64,000 bases of DNA, taken from NCBI RefSeq assembly GCF_001879105.1, contig NZ_MLCF01000025.1, forward strand, positions 50,086 to 114,085, in the 5' to 3' direction. The translations under genes were made by a program, and so were the position numbers. Of the stretch, positions 50,224 to 60,424 are shown piece by piece. The DNA is from Mangrovactinospora gilvigrisea. GTDB lineage: Bacteria > Actinomycetota > Actinomycetes > Streptomycetales > Streptomycetaceae. The notes below the pieces were generated by a model. It ran no database searches, was not told the origin of the DNA, and saw only the letters and a list, made by a program, of their open reading frames with translations. The first letter of the stretch is position 1. Each line of letters opens with the position of its first letter.

Positions 50224-51438
50224 ATGACAGGGATGGACATGAGCAGACGCACGTTCGGTACCGCCGCCGCGGCCGCGGCCGCCTCCTCCGCGCTGGGCCT
50301 CGGCACCGCCGACGCCGCGCACGCCGCCTCCGCGAGCGGCTCCGCCGCGCCGAGCGGCAGGGCCCGTGTCACCAGCGCGCCGTTCGGCAAGCTCGCCGAC
50401 GGCAGCGAGGTGACGCTCTACACCGTCGACACCGGCACGGGCTTCCGCGCCACGGTGATGAACTACGGCGGGATCATGCAGACCCTGGAGGTCCCCGACC
50501 GGCACGGCCGACTCGGGAACGTCCTCCTCGGCTACGACAACCTCGCCGCCTACGTCGCCGGCACCACCTACTTCGGCGCCCTCATCGGCCGGTACGGCAA
50601 CCGCATCGGCGGCGCCAAGTTCACGCTCGACGGGACGACGTACCACCTGTCGGCGAACAACAACGGCAACACCCTGCACGGCGGAGCCGTCGGCTTCGAC
50701 CGGCACATCTGGGCCACCGAGCCGTTCACCACCGCCGACGGCTCCGCGGGCCTGGTGCTCAGCCTCACCAGCCCCGACGGCGACCAGGGCTTCCCCGGCA
50801 CGCTGCACGCCAAGGTGACGCTCACCCTGACCGCGCGCCACCAGCTGCGCTTCGACTACGAGGCGACCACCGACAAGCCGACGGTCGTCAACCTCACCAA
50901 CCACAACTACTTCAACCTCGGCGGGGAGGCCTCCGGCGACATCTACTCCCACCAGGCGCGGATCGACGCCTCCCGGATCACCCCCACCGACGCGCTGCTC
51001 ATCCCCACCGGGAAGTTCGCCGACGTGGCCGGGACGCCCTACGACTTCCGGCGGCCGAAGGCGATCGGCGCGGACATCCGCGACGGCCGCAACCGGCTCT
51101 CCCAGCAGCTGCTGAACGCCAAGGGCTACGACATGAACTTCGTCCTCGACAAGGGGATCACCGGCAGCCCGCAGGAGTTCGCCCGCTTCGAGCACCCCGG
51201 CACCGGCCGGGCGATGGCGGTCGCGACCACCGAGCCCGGCGTGCAGTTCTACTCGGGCGCCCAGTTGGACGCGACGCTGGTCGGCACCAGCGGCCACATC
51301 TACCAGCAGGGCGACGGGTTCGCGTTCGAGACCCAGCACTACCCGGACTCCCCGAACGAGCCGTCCTTCCCGAGCACGGTGCTGCGCCCCGGCCACACCT
51401 ACCGCAGCTCGTCCGTCTACACCTTCTCCGCGAGCTGA
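50224..51438 (+). CDS. galM: Secreted aldose 1-epimerase (galactose mutarotase)
   Basis: A 404-residue enzyme that interconverts alpha and beta anomers of aldoses. A Tat signal (SRRTFGTAAAAAAASS) to about residue 38 shows it is exported, unlike most GalM proteins. The fold markers are MNYGGIMQTLEVPDR, IGRYGNRIGGAKFTLDG, the catalytic His in VVNLTNHNYFNLGG and the catalytic Glu in FAFETQHYPDSPN. It is convergent with a secreted alpha-galactosidase, so galactose released outside the cell would be mutarotated there for uptake. Confidence 0.92.
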   Translation: MTGMDMSRRTFGTAAAAAAASSALGLGTADAAHAASASGSAAPSGRARVTSAPFGKLADGSEVTLYTVDTGTGFRATVMNYGGIMQTLEVPDRHGRLGNVLLGYDNLAAYVAGTTYFGALIGRYGNRIGGAKFTLDGTTYHLSANNNGNTLHGGAVGFDRHIWATEPFTTADGSAGLVLSLTSPDGDQGFPGTLHAKVTLTLTARHQLRFDYEATTDKPTVVNLTNHNYFNLGGEASGDIYSHQARIDASRITPTDALLIPTGKFADVAGTPYDFRRPKAIGADIRDGRNRLSQQLLNAKGYDMNFVLDKGITGSPQEFARFEHPGTGRAMAVATTEPGVQFYSGAQLDATLVGTSGHIYQQGDGFAFETQHYPDSPNEPSFPSTVLRPGHTYRSSSVYTFSAS

Positions 51439-51443
51439 GAACG

Positions 51444-51482
51444 GCGGCGCCCGGCACCCCCGCAGCGGGTGCCGGGCGCCGC
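51444..51482. terminator. Bidirectional hairpin terminator
   Basis: A perfect 16-base stem (51444-51459 with 51467-51482) between the convergent galM and alpha-galactosidase genes. Confidence 0.8.
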
Positions 51483-51489
51483 CCGCACG

Positions 51490-53511
51490 CTACTCGCAGT
51501 GCACCACCGCGTCGCCCCAGTCGGCGTGGTCGTAGTCCGGCCCGTCACCGCCGTCGGTGACCACCAGGTCCACCACCTGCGCTCCGGTCACGTCAGCCGA
51601 GACCGCCACCGGCGGCTGGTGCAGCAGCCGGAGCCCGGAGTCGTAGACCTTGGCGCCGTCCGCGTGCACCTCGAAGGTGACCGAGCCGCCCTGCGTCACC
51701 TCGTCGTCGACGCCGACCTGCGCGGTGAGCCGGGTGCAGCGCCCGCCGGTGTAGATCTGCACGTCGCTGGGCGCGTTGGTGCCCAGTCCCTTGGTGAACT
51801 TCGTGCCGTCGACGGTGATGGTGTGCCCGTCGCCGGCCGCCGCCTCGCCGTTGCTGGTGTCCCGCTCCACCGGGCCCCAGTCGTTGGTGGCCGAGACGAA
51901 CGGGAGGTCGCTGACGTAGCTGTCGCCGGACGGCGGCGGCTGCACCAGCTGCACCGCCTCGTCGAGCGAGCTGCTGACCGGTGTCCCGTCCGGCGCCCGG
52001 TAGCTCAGCGTCCAGGTGACGGTCGCGGTGTCACCGGAGGTGCCGCCCGGGGCCGGCGTCAGCGTCCAGTGGGTGCCGAGCGCCTGACCGGTGGTCAGCT
52101 CCTTCGCCGCGGTGGGCCCGTTCGGCTTCAGCGCCCAGCCGGAAGCCGAGACGGTCGCGCTCACCCGCACCTCGCGGGCCGGGGTGCGGCCCAGATCGGT
52201 GGCGGTGAACCCGAGCGGCCCGGTGCCGCCCACCGGCACCAGCGGCGACCCGGTGGTGCCGCCGGCCACCGCCGGCGGGTGCGAGGCCCAGTGCGGGTCG
52301 GCCGACACCCGGTACATCACCGTGCCGTGCGCGGGGACGGTGGCCCGCACCGCGCCCGCGGTGCTGTAGTCCTTGTGCTGCCACAGGTCGCGCAGCGTGT
52401 AGCCGCCGCGGGCGGGCAGGCCCGCGGCCGCGGCGCTGGTGCCGATCGACCGCGGCGTGGACGAGGAGTTGAAGAGCGCCACCGCGCGGCTGCCGTCCGC
52501 CATCGGCTTGACGATCACCCAGGAGCCGTCCGCGGTGCCGTCCTTGAGGACGGTGCCCTGCCGGCCGAGCCGGTCCTGGTCGACGGCGATGACGTCCTTG
52601 TTGCCGAGGATGTCCAGTGTCGCCTGGCTCGCCTTGCGCAGATCGGTGCCGATCAGCAGCGGCGAGGCCATGATCGACCAGAGCGAGAAGTGCGACCGGT
52701 ACTCGGTGTCGGTCATCCCCCCGTTGCCGACCTCCAGCATGTCCGGGTCGTTCCAGTGGCCGGGGCCGGCGTACTGGGCGAGCTGGACGTTGCTCTCGAA
52801 GCGGGAGAGCATGCTCGCCCAGTTGTCCGAGATGTCGCCGGTGGTGCGCCACAGGTTGCCGACGTCCTTCGCCCACAGCCAGGGCTTGTTCTGGCCCCAC
52901 TCGCAGAGGCTGTAGACGATCGGCCGGCCGGTGGCGGCGAGCGCGTCCCGCATCGCGGTGTAGCGCTGCACGGCGTCGACGCCCTGGTTGTTGCAGTTGT
53001 CGTACTTGAGGTAGTCGACGCCCCAGGAGGCGAACTGGTCGGCGTCGGACTGCTCGTGGCCGAGCGCGCCGGGGAACCCGTTGGGGTTGCAGGTGTGGGT
53101 GCCGGCGCTGGTGTAGATGCCCAGCTTGAGGCCCTTGGCGTGGACGTAGTCCGCCATCCCGGAGATGCCGTCGGGGAAGCGGTTCGGGTCGGGGACCAGC
53201 TTGCCGTCGGCGTTGCGCTGGGTCTCGGCCCAGCAGTCGTCGAGGTTGACGTACCGGTAGCCGTCGGCGGCGAGGCCCTTGTCCACGATGATGTCGGCGA
53301 TCTGCTTCATCGTGGACTCGTTGAAGGAGCTCCCGCAGCCCAGGGCGTTCCAGTCGTTGTAGCCCATGGGCGGGGTGCGGGCCAGGCCGTTGTCGAGGGC
53401 GGCGGCGGGCGGTGCGGCGGCGGTGCCGGCCGCCGCGAGTCCGGCGGCGGCCAGCGCGGTGGCGGCGGCGGTCGCGGTGAGGCGCCGGAGGCGCCTGGCT
53501 GACGATGGCAC
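51490..53511 (-). CDS. Secreted GH27 alpha-galactosidase with NEW3 and NPCBM domains
   Basis: A 673-residue exported enzyme releasing terminal alpha-galactose. The start is GTG 53511 with GGAGG upstream, and the signal peptide runs to about residue 38. The GH27 barrel opens with ARTPPMGYNDWNALGCG. The nucleophile is Asp171 in YLKYDNCNN, and the acid/base Asp lies in GHWNDPDML (253-259). A beta-sandwich C domain follows, then a NEW3-like domain and a C-terminal NPCBM galactose-binding module (YVSDLPFVSATNDWGPVERD). TTGACT occurs upstream, but no -10 was placed. It is functionally paired with the adjacent galM. Confidence 0.93.
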   Translation of the reverse strand: MPSSARRLRRLTATAAATALAAAGLAAAGTAAAPPAAALDNGLARTPPMGYNDWNALGCGSSFNESTMKQIADIIVDKGLAADGYRYVNLDDCWAETQRNADGKLVPDPNRFPDGISGMADYVHAKGLKLGIYTSAGTHTCNPNGFPGALGHEQSDADQFASWGVDYLKYDNCNNQGVDAVQRYTAMRDALAATGRPIVYSLCEWGQNKPWLWAKDVGNLWRTTGDISDNWASMLSRFESNVQLAQYAGPGHWNDPDMLEVGNGGMTDTEYRSHFSLWSIMASPLLIGTDLRKASQATLDILGNKDVIAVDQDRLGRQGTVLKDGTADGSWVIVKPMADGSRAVALFNSSSTPRSIGTSAAAAGLPARGGYTLRDLWQHKDYSTAGAVRATVPAHGTVMYRVSADPHWASHPPAVAGGTTGSPLVPVGGTGPLGFTATDLGRTPAREVRVSATVSASGWALKPNGPTAAKELTTGQALGTHWTLTPAPGGTSGDTATVTWTLSYRAPDGTPVSSSLDEAVQLVQPPPSGDSYVSDLPFVSATNDWGPVERDTSNGEAAAGDGHTITVDGTKFTKGLGTNAPSDVQIYTGGRCTRLTAQVGVDDEVTQGGSVTFEVHADGAKVYDSGLRLLHQPPVAVSADVTGAQVVDLVVTDGGDGPDYDHADWGDAVVHCE

Positions 53512-53670
53512 GGTGCGGCCTCCATGAGGGGGAAGGACGGAAGGCGGCTCGTTCGCTTCCGTCAGCTCTCGTTGGAAGTTGTGCACTAGCTGTGCCCAGT
53601 CAACCGCCGCACCGGCCCCGCCAACAACCCCTCGGATCAGCCACTCCCGGGCGCCCCCGGAGCCGCGCGG

Positions 53671-54222
53671 TCAGCCCGCGCGCCAGTAGGCCGACCCGTC
53701 GCGGGAGCGCTCCAGCAGACCGCGGTCCACCAGCTCGCGCCGCAGCGTGACCACATCGTCGGTGACGACCGCGAGCCGCTCGCCGACCTCGGCCTCCGTC
53801 CACTGCTTCCCCGACTCGTCGCCCAGGCAGCGCTCGACGACATGCGCCACCACCCGGGCGCGCAGCGGCTCGGCGAGCGGGAGCGTGTCGAGGCGTCCGC
53901 GAGAGAAGCAGCGGGCGACGTCGATCGGGGCGCCCTCCAGCACGGCCGCGTTGGCGGCCTCGGCGGCGGCGCGGGCCTCGTTCGCGGCCTCCCGGAAGGG
54001 CGCGGCGCCCGCGGTGACGCGTCCGGAGCCGTCGTCCGCCCGGCGGGCGGCACCGGCGGCGATCAGCCGTCCCAGCGCCTTCTGCGTCCGGGCGTCCAGC
54101 GACCCCGGCGCCACCCCCTCCGGCCCGGCCGCCACCACCCGCGCGAAGAGCGCGAGCCGCTCCTCGTCGGCCAGCACGGCCACCAGACGCTCACATGCCG
54201 GAATCTCCTCGGACGCGCTCAC
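53671..54222 (-). CDS. DUF2087 domain protein (putative regulator)
   Basis: A 183-residue protein starting at GTG 54222. The N-terminal half resembles an ArsR-like helix-turn-helix (LVAVLADEERLALFARVVAAG...TQKALGRLIAAGAARR). The C-terminal half is the DUF2087 module, with FSRGRLDTLPLAEPLRARVVAHVVERC, WTEAEVGERLAVVTDDVVTLRRELVDRGLLER and a closing YWR. The family is presumed regulatory. No clear target is adjacent; the BNR protein gene is divergent, so control of that gene is possible. Confidence 0.82.
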   Translation of the reverse strand: MSASEEIPACERLVAVLADEERLALFARVVAAGPEGVAPGSLDARTQKALGRLIAAGAARRADDGSGRVTAGAAPFREAANEARAAAEAANAAVLEGAPIDVARCFSRGRLDTLPLAEPLRARVVAHVVERCLGDESGKQWTEAEVGERLAVVTDDVVTLRRELVDRGLLERSRDGSAYWRAG

Positions 54223-54469
54223 GGCGTTTCACTCCCCACATCTGCCCGACTCCTGACGACCCGCAACGGTAGGCGGCAGCCCCGCCCCGCGTCGCCGCAT
54301 TTTCCGCGGTGACGCCAGGAGAAGCGCGGGCGCGGGTGAGCACCACGGCGCGGGAACTCCGCAACCCACCCCCCGCCGCCCCCTCCCCACCGCGTCACCC
54401 CCCGCAGTACTCTGCGCGCGCACTGCAGTTCACAGGACGTCACCTTGCTCGAAGGGATGCCACTTCCCC

Positions 54470-57175
54470 ATGCGTGCACACTTAACACGACGACGCGCCA
54501 CCACCACCGGTGCGCTCCTCGGAGGCGCCCTCGCCGCGGCGCTGATCGCGGCCGCTCCCGGCTCGCCCGCCTGGGCCGCGACCGCCGCTCATCCGGGCCC
54601 GTCGAAGTTCCGGTCCGTCGACCCCCTGCACCCGGCCGTCACCAAGGCCGACAGCGGCGACGACGACGGCGGCGAGGCCAACGAGCTCGCCGAGTCGCTC
54701 AACGCCTTCGACGAGCCCCGGCAGTCGCCCAACGCCACCGTGATGCCCGGCGCCTACACGGCCGCCTGGCAGCACGCGCTGCGGATGCCGGTGGCCCGCG
54801 CCGCCTTCCACGAGGCCACCACCAGCCCGTACAACTCCGACGCGCTGCACTACAAGGACCAGAACGCGTCCAACTCCTCCGGCGGGGCCGGCTACTCGGC
54901 CGGCCGGATGACGGCCGTCGCCGCCGACCCGCACCACCCCGGGGTGGTCTTCGCGGCCGGCGCGGACGGCGGCGTCTTCCGCTCCACCAACGACGGCAGG
55001 AGCTGGACGCCGATCTCGGACCACCTCTCCTCGCTCTCCTCCGGCTCGCTCGCCTTCGCGCCCGACGGCAGCCTGTGGGTCGGCACCGGCGAGGCGAACA
55101 CCTCCTCCGACCAGTACCTCGGCAACGGCGTCTACCGCCTCGCCGACCCGCTGCACGGCGAGCTGACGCAGGCGGACCGGGTCGGCGGCACCGAGCTGGA
55201 CAGCTCCTCCGTCCGCCGGCTCGCCTTCTCCCCGGACACCGGCTACGCCTACGCGGCCACCACCCACGGCCTCTTCCGCCGCGCGCTGCGCAGCAGCACC
55301 TCCACGGCCTGGACGAAGGTGCTGGCGCCGTGCGTCAACGTCGGCGTCAGCGGCACCGGCTGCGGCGTGGACACGCACTACGCGGACATGGCCAACGACG
55401 TGGTGATCAAGCCCGGGACGCACGGCAGGCAGCTGCTCGCCAACGTCGCCTGGCGCAGCGGCGCCGCCTACAACGGCTTCTACGCGTCCGACGACGCCGG
55501 CACCACCTGGAAGCGCATCACCCTCCAGGGCGACGTCGACTCCACCGCGATCGGCAACGCCACGTTCGCCTACGCGGCCGACGGCAGCAAGCTGTACATG
55601 GTGCTGGAGAGCTCCAAAACCACGGTGCTGGCGGGCGTCTACGCCTCGCCGGACGGCAGCTTCGCCGGGCCCTGGCACCTGGTCGCCGACGAGGACACCC
55701 TGAAGGCCGACGGCTCGGCGATCGACGACCCGGGCAGCCAGGCCTGGTACAACCAGTCGCTGGCGGTCGACCCCAAGGACCCGGACCACGTCTACATGGG
55801 CCTGGAGGAGATCTTCGAGACCCATGACGGCGGGGCGAACTGGTCGACCATCGCCCGCTACTGGAACTTCGGCCAGCCCTGCTGGAACGAGGACCCGGCC
55901 AAGGACACCTGCGACGGCAACGTCACCCACTCCGACCAGCACGCGCTGGGCTTCTCCGAGTGGCCCGGGCACACCGCCGAGGTCTACGCCGGCAACGACG
56001 GCGGGATGTACGCCCGCCCGGTGCAGAACGCCAAGGGCTGGCGGAACCTCAACACCAGCGGCACGCTGCGCACCCTGCAGTACTACTCGGTGGGCACCGG
56101 CGCGCTCGGCCGGTCCACGGCGATCTGGGGCGGGCTGCAGGACAACGGCGTCTCGCTGCTGGCCCCGCGCGGCGCCACCTACAGCTACACCTACCCGGGC
56201 ACGACCTCGCCGGTCACCGAGAACCTCAACCCGAACGGCGAGATGACCGAGCCGTTCGGCGGCGACGGCGGCGACCAGCTGGTCAACCCGAAGAACGGCT
56301 GCCAGACGGTCGGCGAGTACGTCGACCTGACGCTGCAGATGACCAACAACTGCGGGTACACGGCGAACGACGACGGCACCCCCGGCGCCGTCACCGCGAT
56401 CAACCCGACGGACGCGGGGGCGCGCTTCATCGCCCCGTTCGCGGCCGACTCCAACGACCCGGGCTTCTGGGTCGCGGGCGGCGAGTACGTCTGGGGCAAC
56501 AGCAAGACCTGGGCGTCCACCTCGGGCGCCGACTGGTCCAAGCTCGCCGACACCGGCACCGGCCACTCCATCACGGCCATCGCCTCCCGGAAGAACCCGG
56601 CCGGCGCCCATGTGGTGTGGGCGGCCTGGTGCGGCGGCACCGGCTGCGGCCCGGGCGACGACTTCGCGCGCGGCGTGATGACCAACTACGGCGGCTCCTT
56701 CCACCAGCTGAGCCTGCCGTCGGACGTGCCGAACCGGTACATCGCCGGGGTCACCATCGACCCGTCCGACGCGACCGGGGCCACCGCCTACCTCACCTTC
56801 TCCGGCTACAGCCGGCAGTGGAACGAGGGCCCGGGCGCGGGCTACGGCCACATCTGGCGCACCACGGACGGCGGCGCCACCTGGCACGACGTCAGCGGGG
56901 CCGACGGCGCCCGCGACCAGCTGGTGGACGCGCCGGCCAGCAAGCTGCTGATCGCCCCGGACGGCACTCTGGTGGCCGCCACCGACCTGGGCGTCTACAC
57001 CGACGACGTCCGCAGGGACGGGCTGGGGCACTGGAAGCGCGTCGGGCTGCCGAACCCGTCCGCGGACGGCAACCTGCCGAACTCGCCGGCGGTGTACCTC
57101 AACGCGGGCCCGGACGGCCGCGAGCTGTACGTCGCCACCCACGGCCGCGGCATCTGGACGGTGAGGATGCCGTAG
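54470..57175 (+). CDS. Large secreted BNR/sialidase-fold beta-propeller protein
   Basis: A 901-residue exported protein with a signal peptide of about 38 residues. It consists of two beta-propellers, as in GH74/VPS10-like proteins. Asp-box motifs include STNDGRSW, ASDDAGTTW, THDGGANW and TTDGGATW, and the C-terminus is ELYVATHGRGIWTVRMP. The closest picture is an exo-xyloglucanase-like (GH74) or carbohydrate-binding propeller, but catalytic aspartates cannot be assigned by eye. It lies among other secreted glycan enzymes. A very strong hairpin terminator follows. Confidence 0.82.
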   Translation: MRAHLTRRRATTTGALLGGALAAALIAAAPGSPAWAATAAHPGPSKFRSVDPLHPAVTKADSGDDDGGEANELAESLNAFDEPRQSPNATVMPGAYTAAWQHALRMPVARAAFHEATTSPYNSDALHYKDQNASNSSGGAGYSAGRMTAVAADPHHPGVVFAAGADGGVFRSTNDGRSWTPISDHLSSLSSGSLAFAPDGSLWVGTGEANTSSDQYLGNGVYRLADPLHGELTQADRVGGTELDSSSVRRLAFSPDTGYAYAATTHGLFRRALRSSTSTAWTKVLAPCVNVGVSGTGCGVDTHYADMANDVVIKPGTHGRQLLANVAWRSGAAYNGFYASDDAGTTWKRITLQGDVDSTAIGNATFAYAADGSKLYMVLESSKTTVLAGVYASPDGSFAGPWHLVADEDTLKADGSAIDDPGSQAWYNQSLAVDPKDPDHVYMGLEEIFETHDGGANWSTIARYWNFGQPCWNEDPAKDTCDGNVTHSDQHALGFSEWPGHTAEVYAGNDGGMYARPVQNAKGWRNLNTSGTLRTLQYYSVGTGALGRSTAIWGGLQDNGVSLLAPRGATYSYTYPGTTSPVTENLNPNGEMTEPFGGDGGDQLVNPKNGCQTVGEYVDLTLQMTNNCGYTANDDGTPGAVTAINPTDAGARFIAPFAADSNDPGFWVAGGEYVWGNSKTWASTSGADWSKLADTGTGHSITAIASRKNPAGAHVVWAAWCGGTGCGPGDDFARGVMTNYGGSFHQLSLPSDVPNRYIAGVTIDPSDATGATAYLTFSGYSRQWNEGPGAGYGHIWRTTDGGATWHDVSGADGARDQLVDAPASKLLIAPDGTLVAATDLGVYTDDVRRDGLGHWKRVGLPNPSADGNLPNSPAVYLNAGPDGRELYVATHGRGIWTVRMP

Positions 57176-57195
57176 CACGGCACGACCGGGGCAGT

Positions 57196-57237
57196 CCTTC
57201 GCCCCGCCCCCCGCTCTGGCGGGGGGCGGGGCGAAGG
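57196..57237. terminator. Perfect 19-bp hairpin terminator
   Basis: The stem pairs 57196-57214 with 57219-57237 around a TCTG loop. It lies between the convergent BNR-protein gene and the ABC binding-protein gene, so it serves both. Confidence 0.85.
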
Positions 57238-57272
57238 CACGAGGAGGCGAAGAGGAGAAGGGACGCGGGCCG

Positions 57273-59108
57273 CTACACGGGTTCGATGGTCCCGGCCAGC
57301 AACCCCATGATCACGAAGTTGTCCGCATACGCCGAGTTGAGGATGTCCGGATCCGACGCCGGCGGCATCTTCTTCACCCGGTCACCGTCCAGCACGGGGT
57401 TGTTCCCGTACCGCTCGAAGAGCGGGATGATCGGCAGCAGCTCGTTGAACGCCAGCGCCGCCTTGGTGATGTTCGTCTTCTGCTGGGCGACGTCCAGGCC
57501 CTGTCCGGAGGCGTTGACCACCTTCTGCAGGTCCAGCGGGCCCGTCGCCTTGGTGTTCACCTTCAGGTTGAAGTTGATGCCCTTGCCGCCGTTGTTGATG
57601 GCGATCGGGTAGTTGTAGGTGAACAGGTCGGTGACGAAGGCGAAGTAGGGGTGCGGGTGCTGGGACGACCCCCACTGCTCGATCGCCAGCTCGAAGTTGC
57701 CCTTGTCGATCTGCACCACGAACTGGTTGAACGTCACGCCCTGGGCCTGCAGCTTGATACCGAAGCTGCTCAGCTGGGAGGCGACGTCGTCGCCGGACGC
57801 CGACCAGTCCGCGTACTCCGCCGGGTACTTGATGGTGTACGAGGCGGGCTTGCCGTTCGGCAGGTGCCAGGTGGAGCCCTGCTTCTTCCAACCGGCCGCC
57901 GTCAGCAGCTGGGCCGCCTTCGCCTGGTCGTAGTCGTAGGTCTGGAGCTTGGAGACGTCGGAGGCCGCCATCCAGTCCGGCACCTGGATGTCGGAGAAGC
58001 CGGCCATGTACTTCACGCCGACACCCGACTTGCCGAGCGCCACCTCGCCGTTGGTCTTGCGGTTGATGGCCATCGCGAGCGCCTGCCGCACCCGCGGGTC
58101 GGAGAACTCCTTCAGCTGGTCGTAGTTGATGTACAGGGCCGGCCCGGAGTAGTTCGGCGGGCGCAGGATGCGGTAGCCCTGGGCGACGAAGGACTTCTCC
58201 TGGGCGACGGTGAAGCCGTGCGTCGCGTAGTCGATGTCCTTGCCGCGCACCAGCGGCGCCACCGCCGGCGTCTCGCCGTTGTAGAGCACCACGCTGTCGA
58301 ACTTCGCCGTGGAGGCGCCATAGCCCTTGGGGTTCTTCACCAGCGTCATCCGCGAGTCGGTGATCGACTTGGGGTCGATGATGTACGGCCCGCACGCCAC
58401 CATCGCCTTGGGGCGGAACTTGGTGAACTTGGCGTTGAGCGCCTTGTTCTCGGCGCTCGCCATGTCCTTGCCCGCGTCCGCCAGCGCCTTGGACTGGTCG
58501 GCCCAGGTGCCGTAGGTCCCGGTGTCCAGCACATTGGCGCGCAGCACATAGCGGTCGATGACGGCCGACGGGTTCTGCAGGTGCACCACGAGCGTCTGCT
58601 TGTCCGGCGCCTCAAGCTTGGAGATGGAGGACCACACCGGGCCGTTGAGGATCCGCCCCACATAGAGCGTGGTCAGCAGGTCCTGCGAGGTGAGCGGCTT
58701 GCCGTTGGACCAGGTCAGCCCGGACTTCAGCTTGACGGTGAACGTCGACCCGTCCGAGGCGAACGCGCTGCTCTCGGCCAGGTAGTACTCCCACTTCTTG
58801 GCCTTCCAGTGGTACAGGGCGCAGGGCATCATCATCAGGTCCAGGTACGGGCTGCCGCCCTGGATCGAGTTGGGCAGGCCCGCGAAGGGCTGCCCGCCCT
58901 CGTTGAAGACGCCGTCGGGCGGCGACTGGTACGGGAACGCCCCGTGGAACTCCTTCTTCCCGCCGCCGCTGCTGCCCTTGGGGGTGGCCTTGGAGCAGCC
59001 GTCCAGCGTGGCGACCCCCGCCACGCCGAGAGCGCTCAGTCCCATCACCTCGAACAGGCGTCTGCGGGAGATGCCCGCTCCGGCGCTCTCCGCGCGCTCT
59101 TCGCTCAT
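57273..59108 (-). CDS. Dipeptide/oligosaccharide-type ABC substrate-binding lipoprotein
   Basis: A 611-residue SBP family 5 (DppA/OppA-type) protein. The Tat signal is SRRRLFEVMGLSALG and the lipobox is LDGC. Family features are TFTVKLKSGLTWSNGKPLTSQDLL, SDPRVRQALAMAINRKT and a long C-terminal lobe. Its ATG overlaps the stop of the small membrane protein gene (ATGA). It is the last gene of the five-component importer operon, whereas binding proteins are usually first. The ligand may be a peptide or, as in many actinomycetes, an oligosaccharide, and cannot be told from sequence. Confidence 0.9.
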   Translation of the reverse strand: MSEERAESAGAGISRRRLFEVMGLSALGVAGVATLDGCSKATPKGSSGGGKKEFHGAFPYQSPPDGVFNEGGQPFAGLPNSIQGGSPYLDLMMMPCALYHWKAKKWEYYLAESSAFASDGSTFTVKLKSGLTWSNGKPLTSQDLLTTLYVGRILNGPVWSSISKLEAPDKQTLVVHLQNPSAVIDRYVLRANVLDTGTYGTWADQSKALADAGKDMASAENKALNAKFTKFRPKAMVACGPYIIDPKSITDSRMTLVKNPKGYGASTAKFDSVVLYNGETPAVAPLVRGKDIDYATHGFTVAQEKSFVAQGYRILRPPNYSGPALYINYDQLKEFSDPRVRQALAMAINRKTNGEVALGKSGVGVKYMAGFSDIQVPDWMAASDVSKLQTYDYDQAKAAQLLTAAGWKKQGSTWHLPNGKPASYTIKYPAEYADWSASGDDVASQLSSFGIKLQAQGVTFNQFVVQIDKGNFELAIEQWGSSQHPHPYFAFVTDLFTYNYPIAINNGGKGINFNLKVNTKATGPLDLQKVVNASGQGLDVAQQKTNITKAALAFNELLPIIPLFERYGNNPVLDGDRVKKMPPASDPDILNSAYADNFVIMGLLAGTIEPV

Positions 59109-59368
59109 CGGTCGCCCTCCTGGCTTCCTGTGTCGATCTTGTCGATCTCGGTAAGGCTTTCGGTGTCGTGCTCTCGTCGCCTGGTGACGCGGCGCTGGTG
59201 GACCTTCATCAGGACGATCGTCCCGGTCAGCGCCGCGACGCCGCCCGCGAGCGCCGCCAGGGAGACGTCGCGCGGGGCGGTTCCGGACCGGGTCGCCGCC
59301 AGCATCAGCAGCGATCCGACGATCAGCAGCGACGCGAAGTTCAGCGCCGCTCGGGCCAGCACGTACAT
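59105..59368 (-). CDS. Small two-helix membrane protein in the ABC operon
   Basis: An 87-residue protein with an ATG at 59368 after GGAGGGG, 13 bases beyond the ATPase stop. Two hydrophobic helices (about 5-25 and 34-54) are followed by a strongly charged tail (HQRRVTRRREHDTESLTEIDKID). Its stop overlaps the binding-protein start (ATGA), so its translation is locked to the importer. I recognise no family. It may help assemble or regulate the transporter. Confidence 0.65.
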   Translation of the reverse strand: MYVLARAALNFASLLIVGSLLMLAATRSGTAPRDVSLAALAGGVAALTGTIVLMKVHQRRVTRRREHDTESLTEIDKIDTGSQEGDR

Positions 59369-59381
59369 ACGGCCCCTCCGT

Positions 59382-60424
59382 TCATGACGCCCTCCCGGCC
59401 TCCGCCACGGCCTCCCTGACGACATGGCAGGAGACGTCGCGGTCGGCGCCGCCCGCCACCGCGAGCGGCTCCAGCGGCGGGTCGGCCGTGTCGCAGAGGC
59501 CTTCGCGGAACAGCGGGCAGCGGGGGTGGAAGGTGCAGCCCGAGGGGAGCGCCAGCAGGCTGGGGATGTCGACCCCGCGCAGCTTGCGGGCCTCGCCCGC
59601 GACCGCGCCCACCTCGTCGTCGTCCATGGTGGGGACGGCGTCCAGCAGCGCCCGGGTGTAGGGGTGCTGGGGGTTCTCGATGACCTCCTCGGTCAGGCCG
59701 TGCTCGACCACCCGGCCCAGGTACATCACCGCGATCCGGCCTCCGGTGCCGAAGTAGCGGGCGATGGCGAGGTCGTGGGTGATGAAGACGAAGCCGGTGC
59801 CCAGCTCGGTCCGCAGCTTGCTGAGCATCTTCAGCAGGCCGACGCGGATCGAGACGTCCAGCATGGAGGTGGCCTCGTCGGCGACGATCAGGCTGGGCTT
59901 CAGGGTGAGCGCCCGGGCCACCGCGACGCGCTGCCGCTGCCCCCCGGAGAGCTGGTGCGGATACTTGCTGAGGAAGTTCTCCGGCGGCCGGAGGTCGACC
60001 TGCTCCAGCAGCCGGCACGCCTGCTCCCAGGCGTCCTTGCGGGACGTGGCGAGACCGTGCTTGCGCAGCGGCGCCGCCAGGGTGGCGAAGACGGTCCGGA
60101 TCGGGTTGAGCGAGGCGTAGGGGTCCTGGTGGACGAACTGCACGCCCCGCCGGTACTGCACCTTCTCCTCGGAGCCCATCTCGGACAGGGCCCGGCCGCG
60201 GTAGAGCACCCGCCCGCCGGTGGGCGGGGCGAGGCCGGCGGCGATCCGGGCGGTGGTGGTCTTGCCGCAGCCGGACTCGCCGACCAGGCAGAGCACCTCG
60301 CCCTCGTTGACGTGCAGGTCGACGCCGCGCACGGCGGGCACGTCGCCCTTCTTGGTGCGGAACACCTGCTCGACGGCGTCCAGTTGGAGCAGCGGGGTGC
60401 CGTCGGCGGATGCGGTGCCGGTTG

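Noticed and set aside
47850..51560. A 1236-codon open frame on the plus strand opposite the repeat protein and through galM
   Set aside because: It is kept open only by high GC at third positions. Its composition is Arg/Gly/Ser-rich without motifs, and it crosses the real galM frame. The minus-strand frame has helical domains and a coupled partner.
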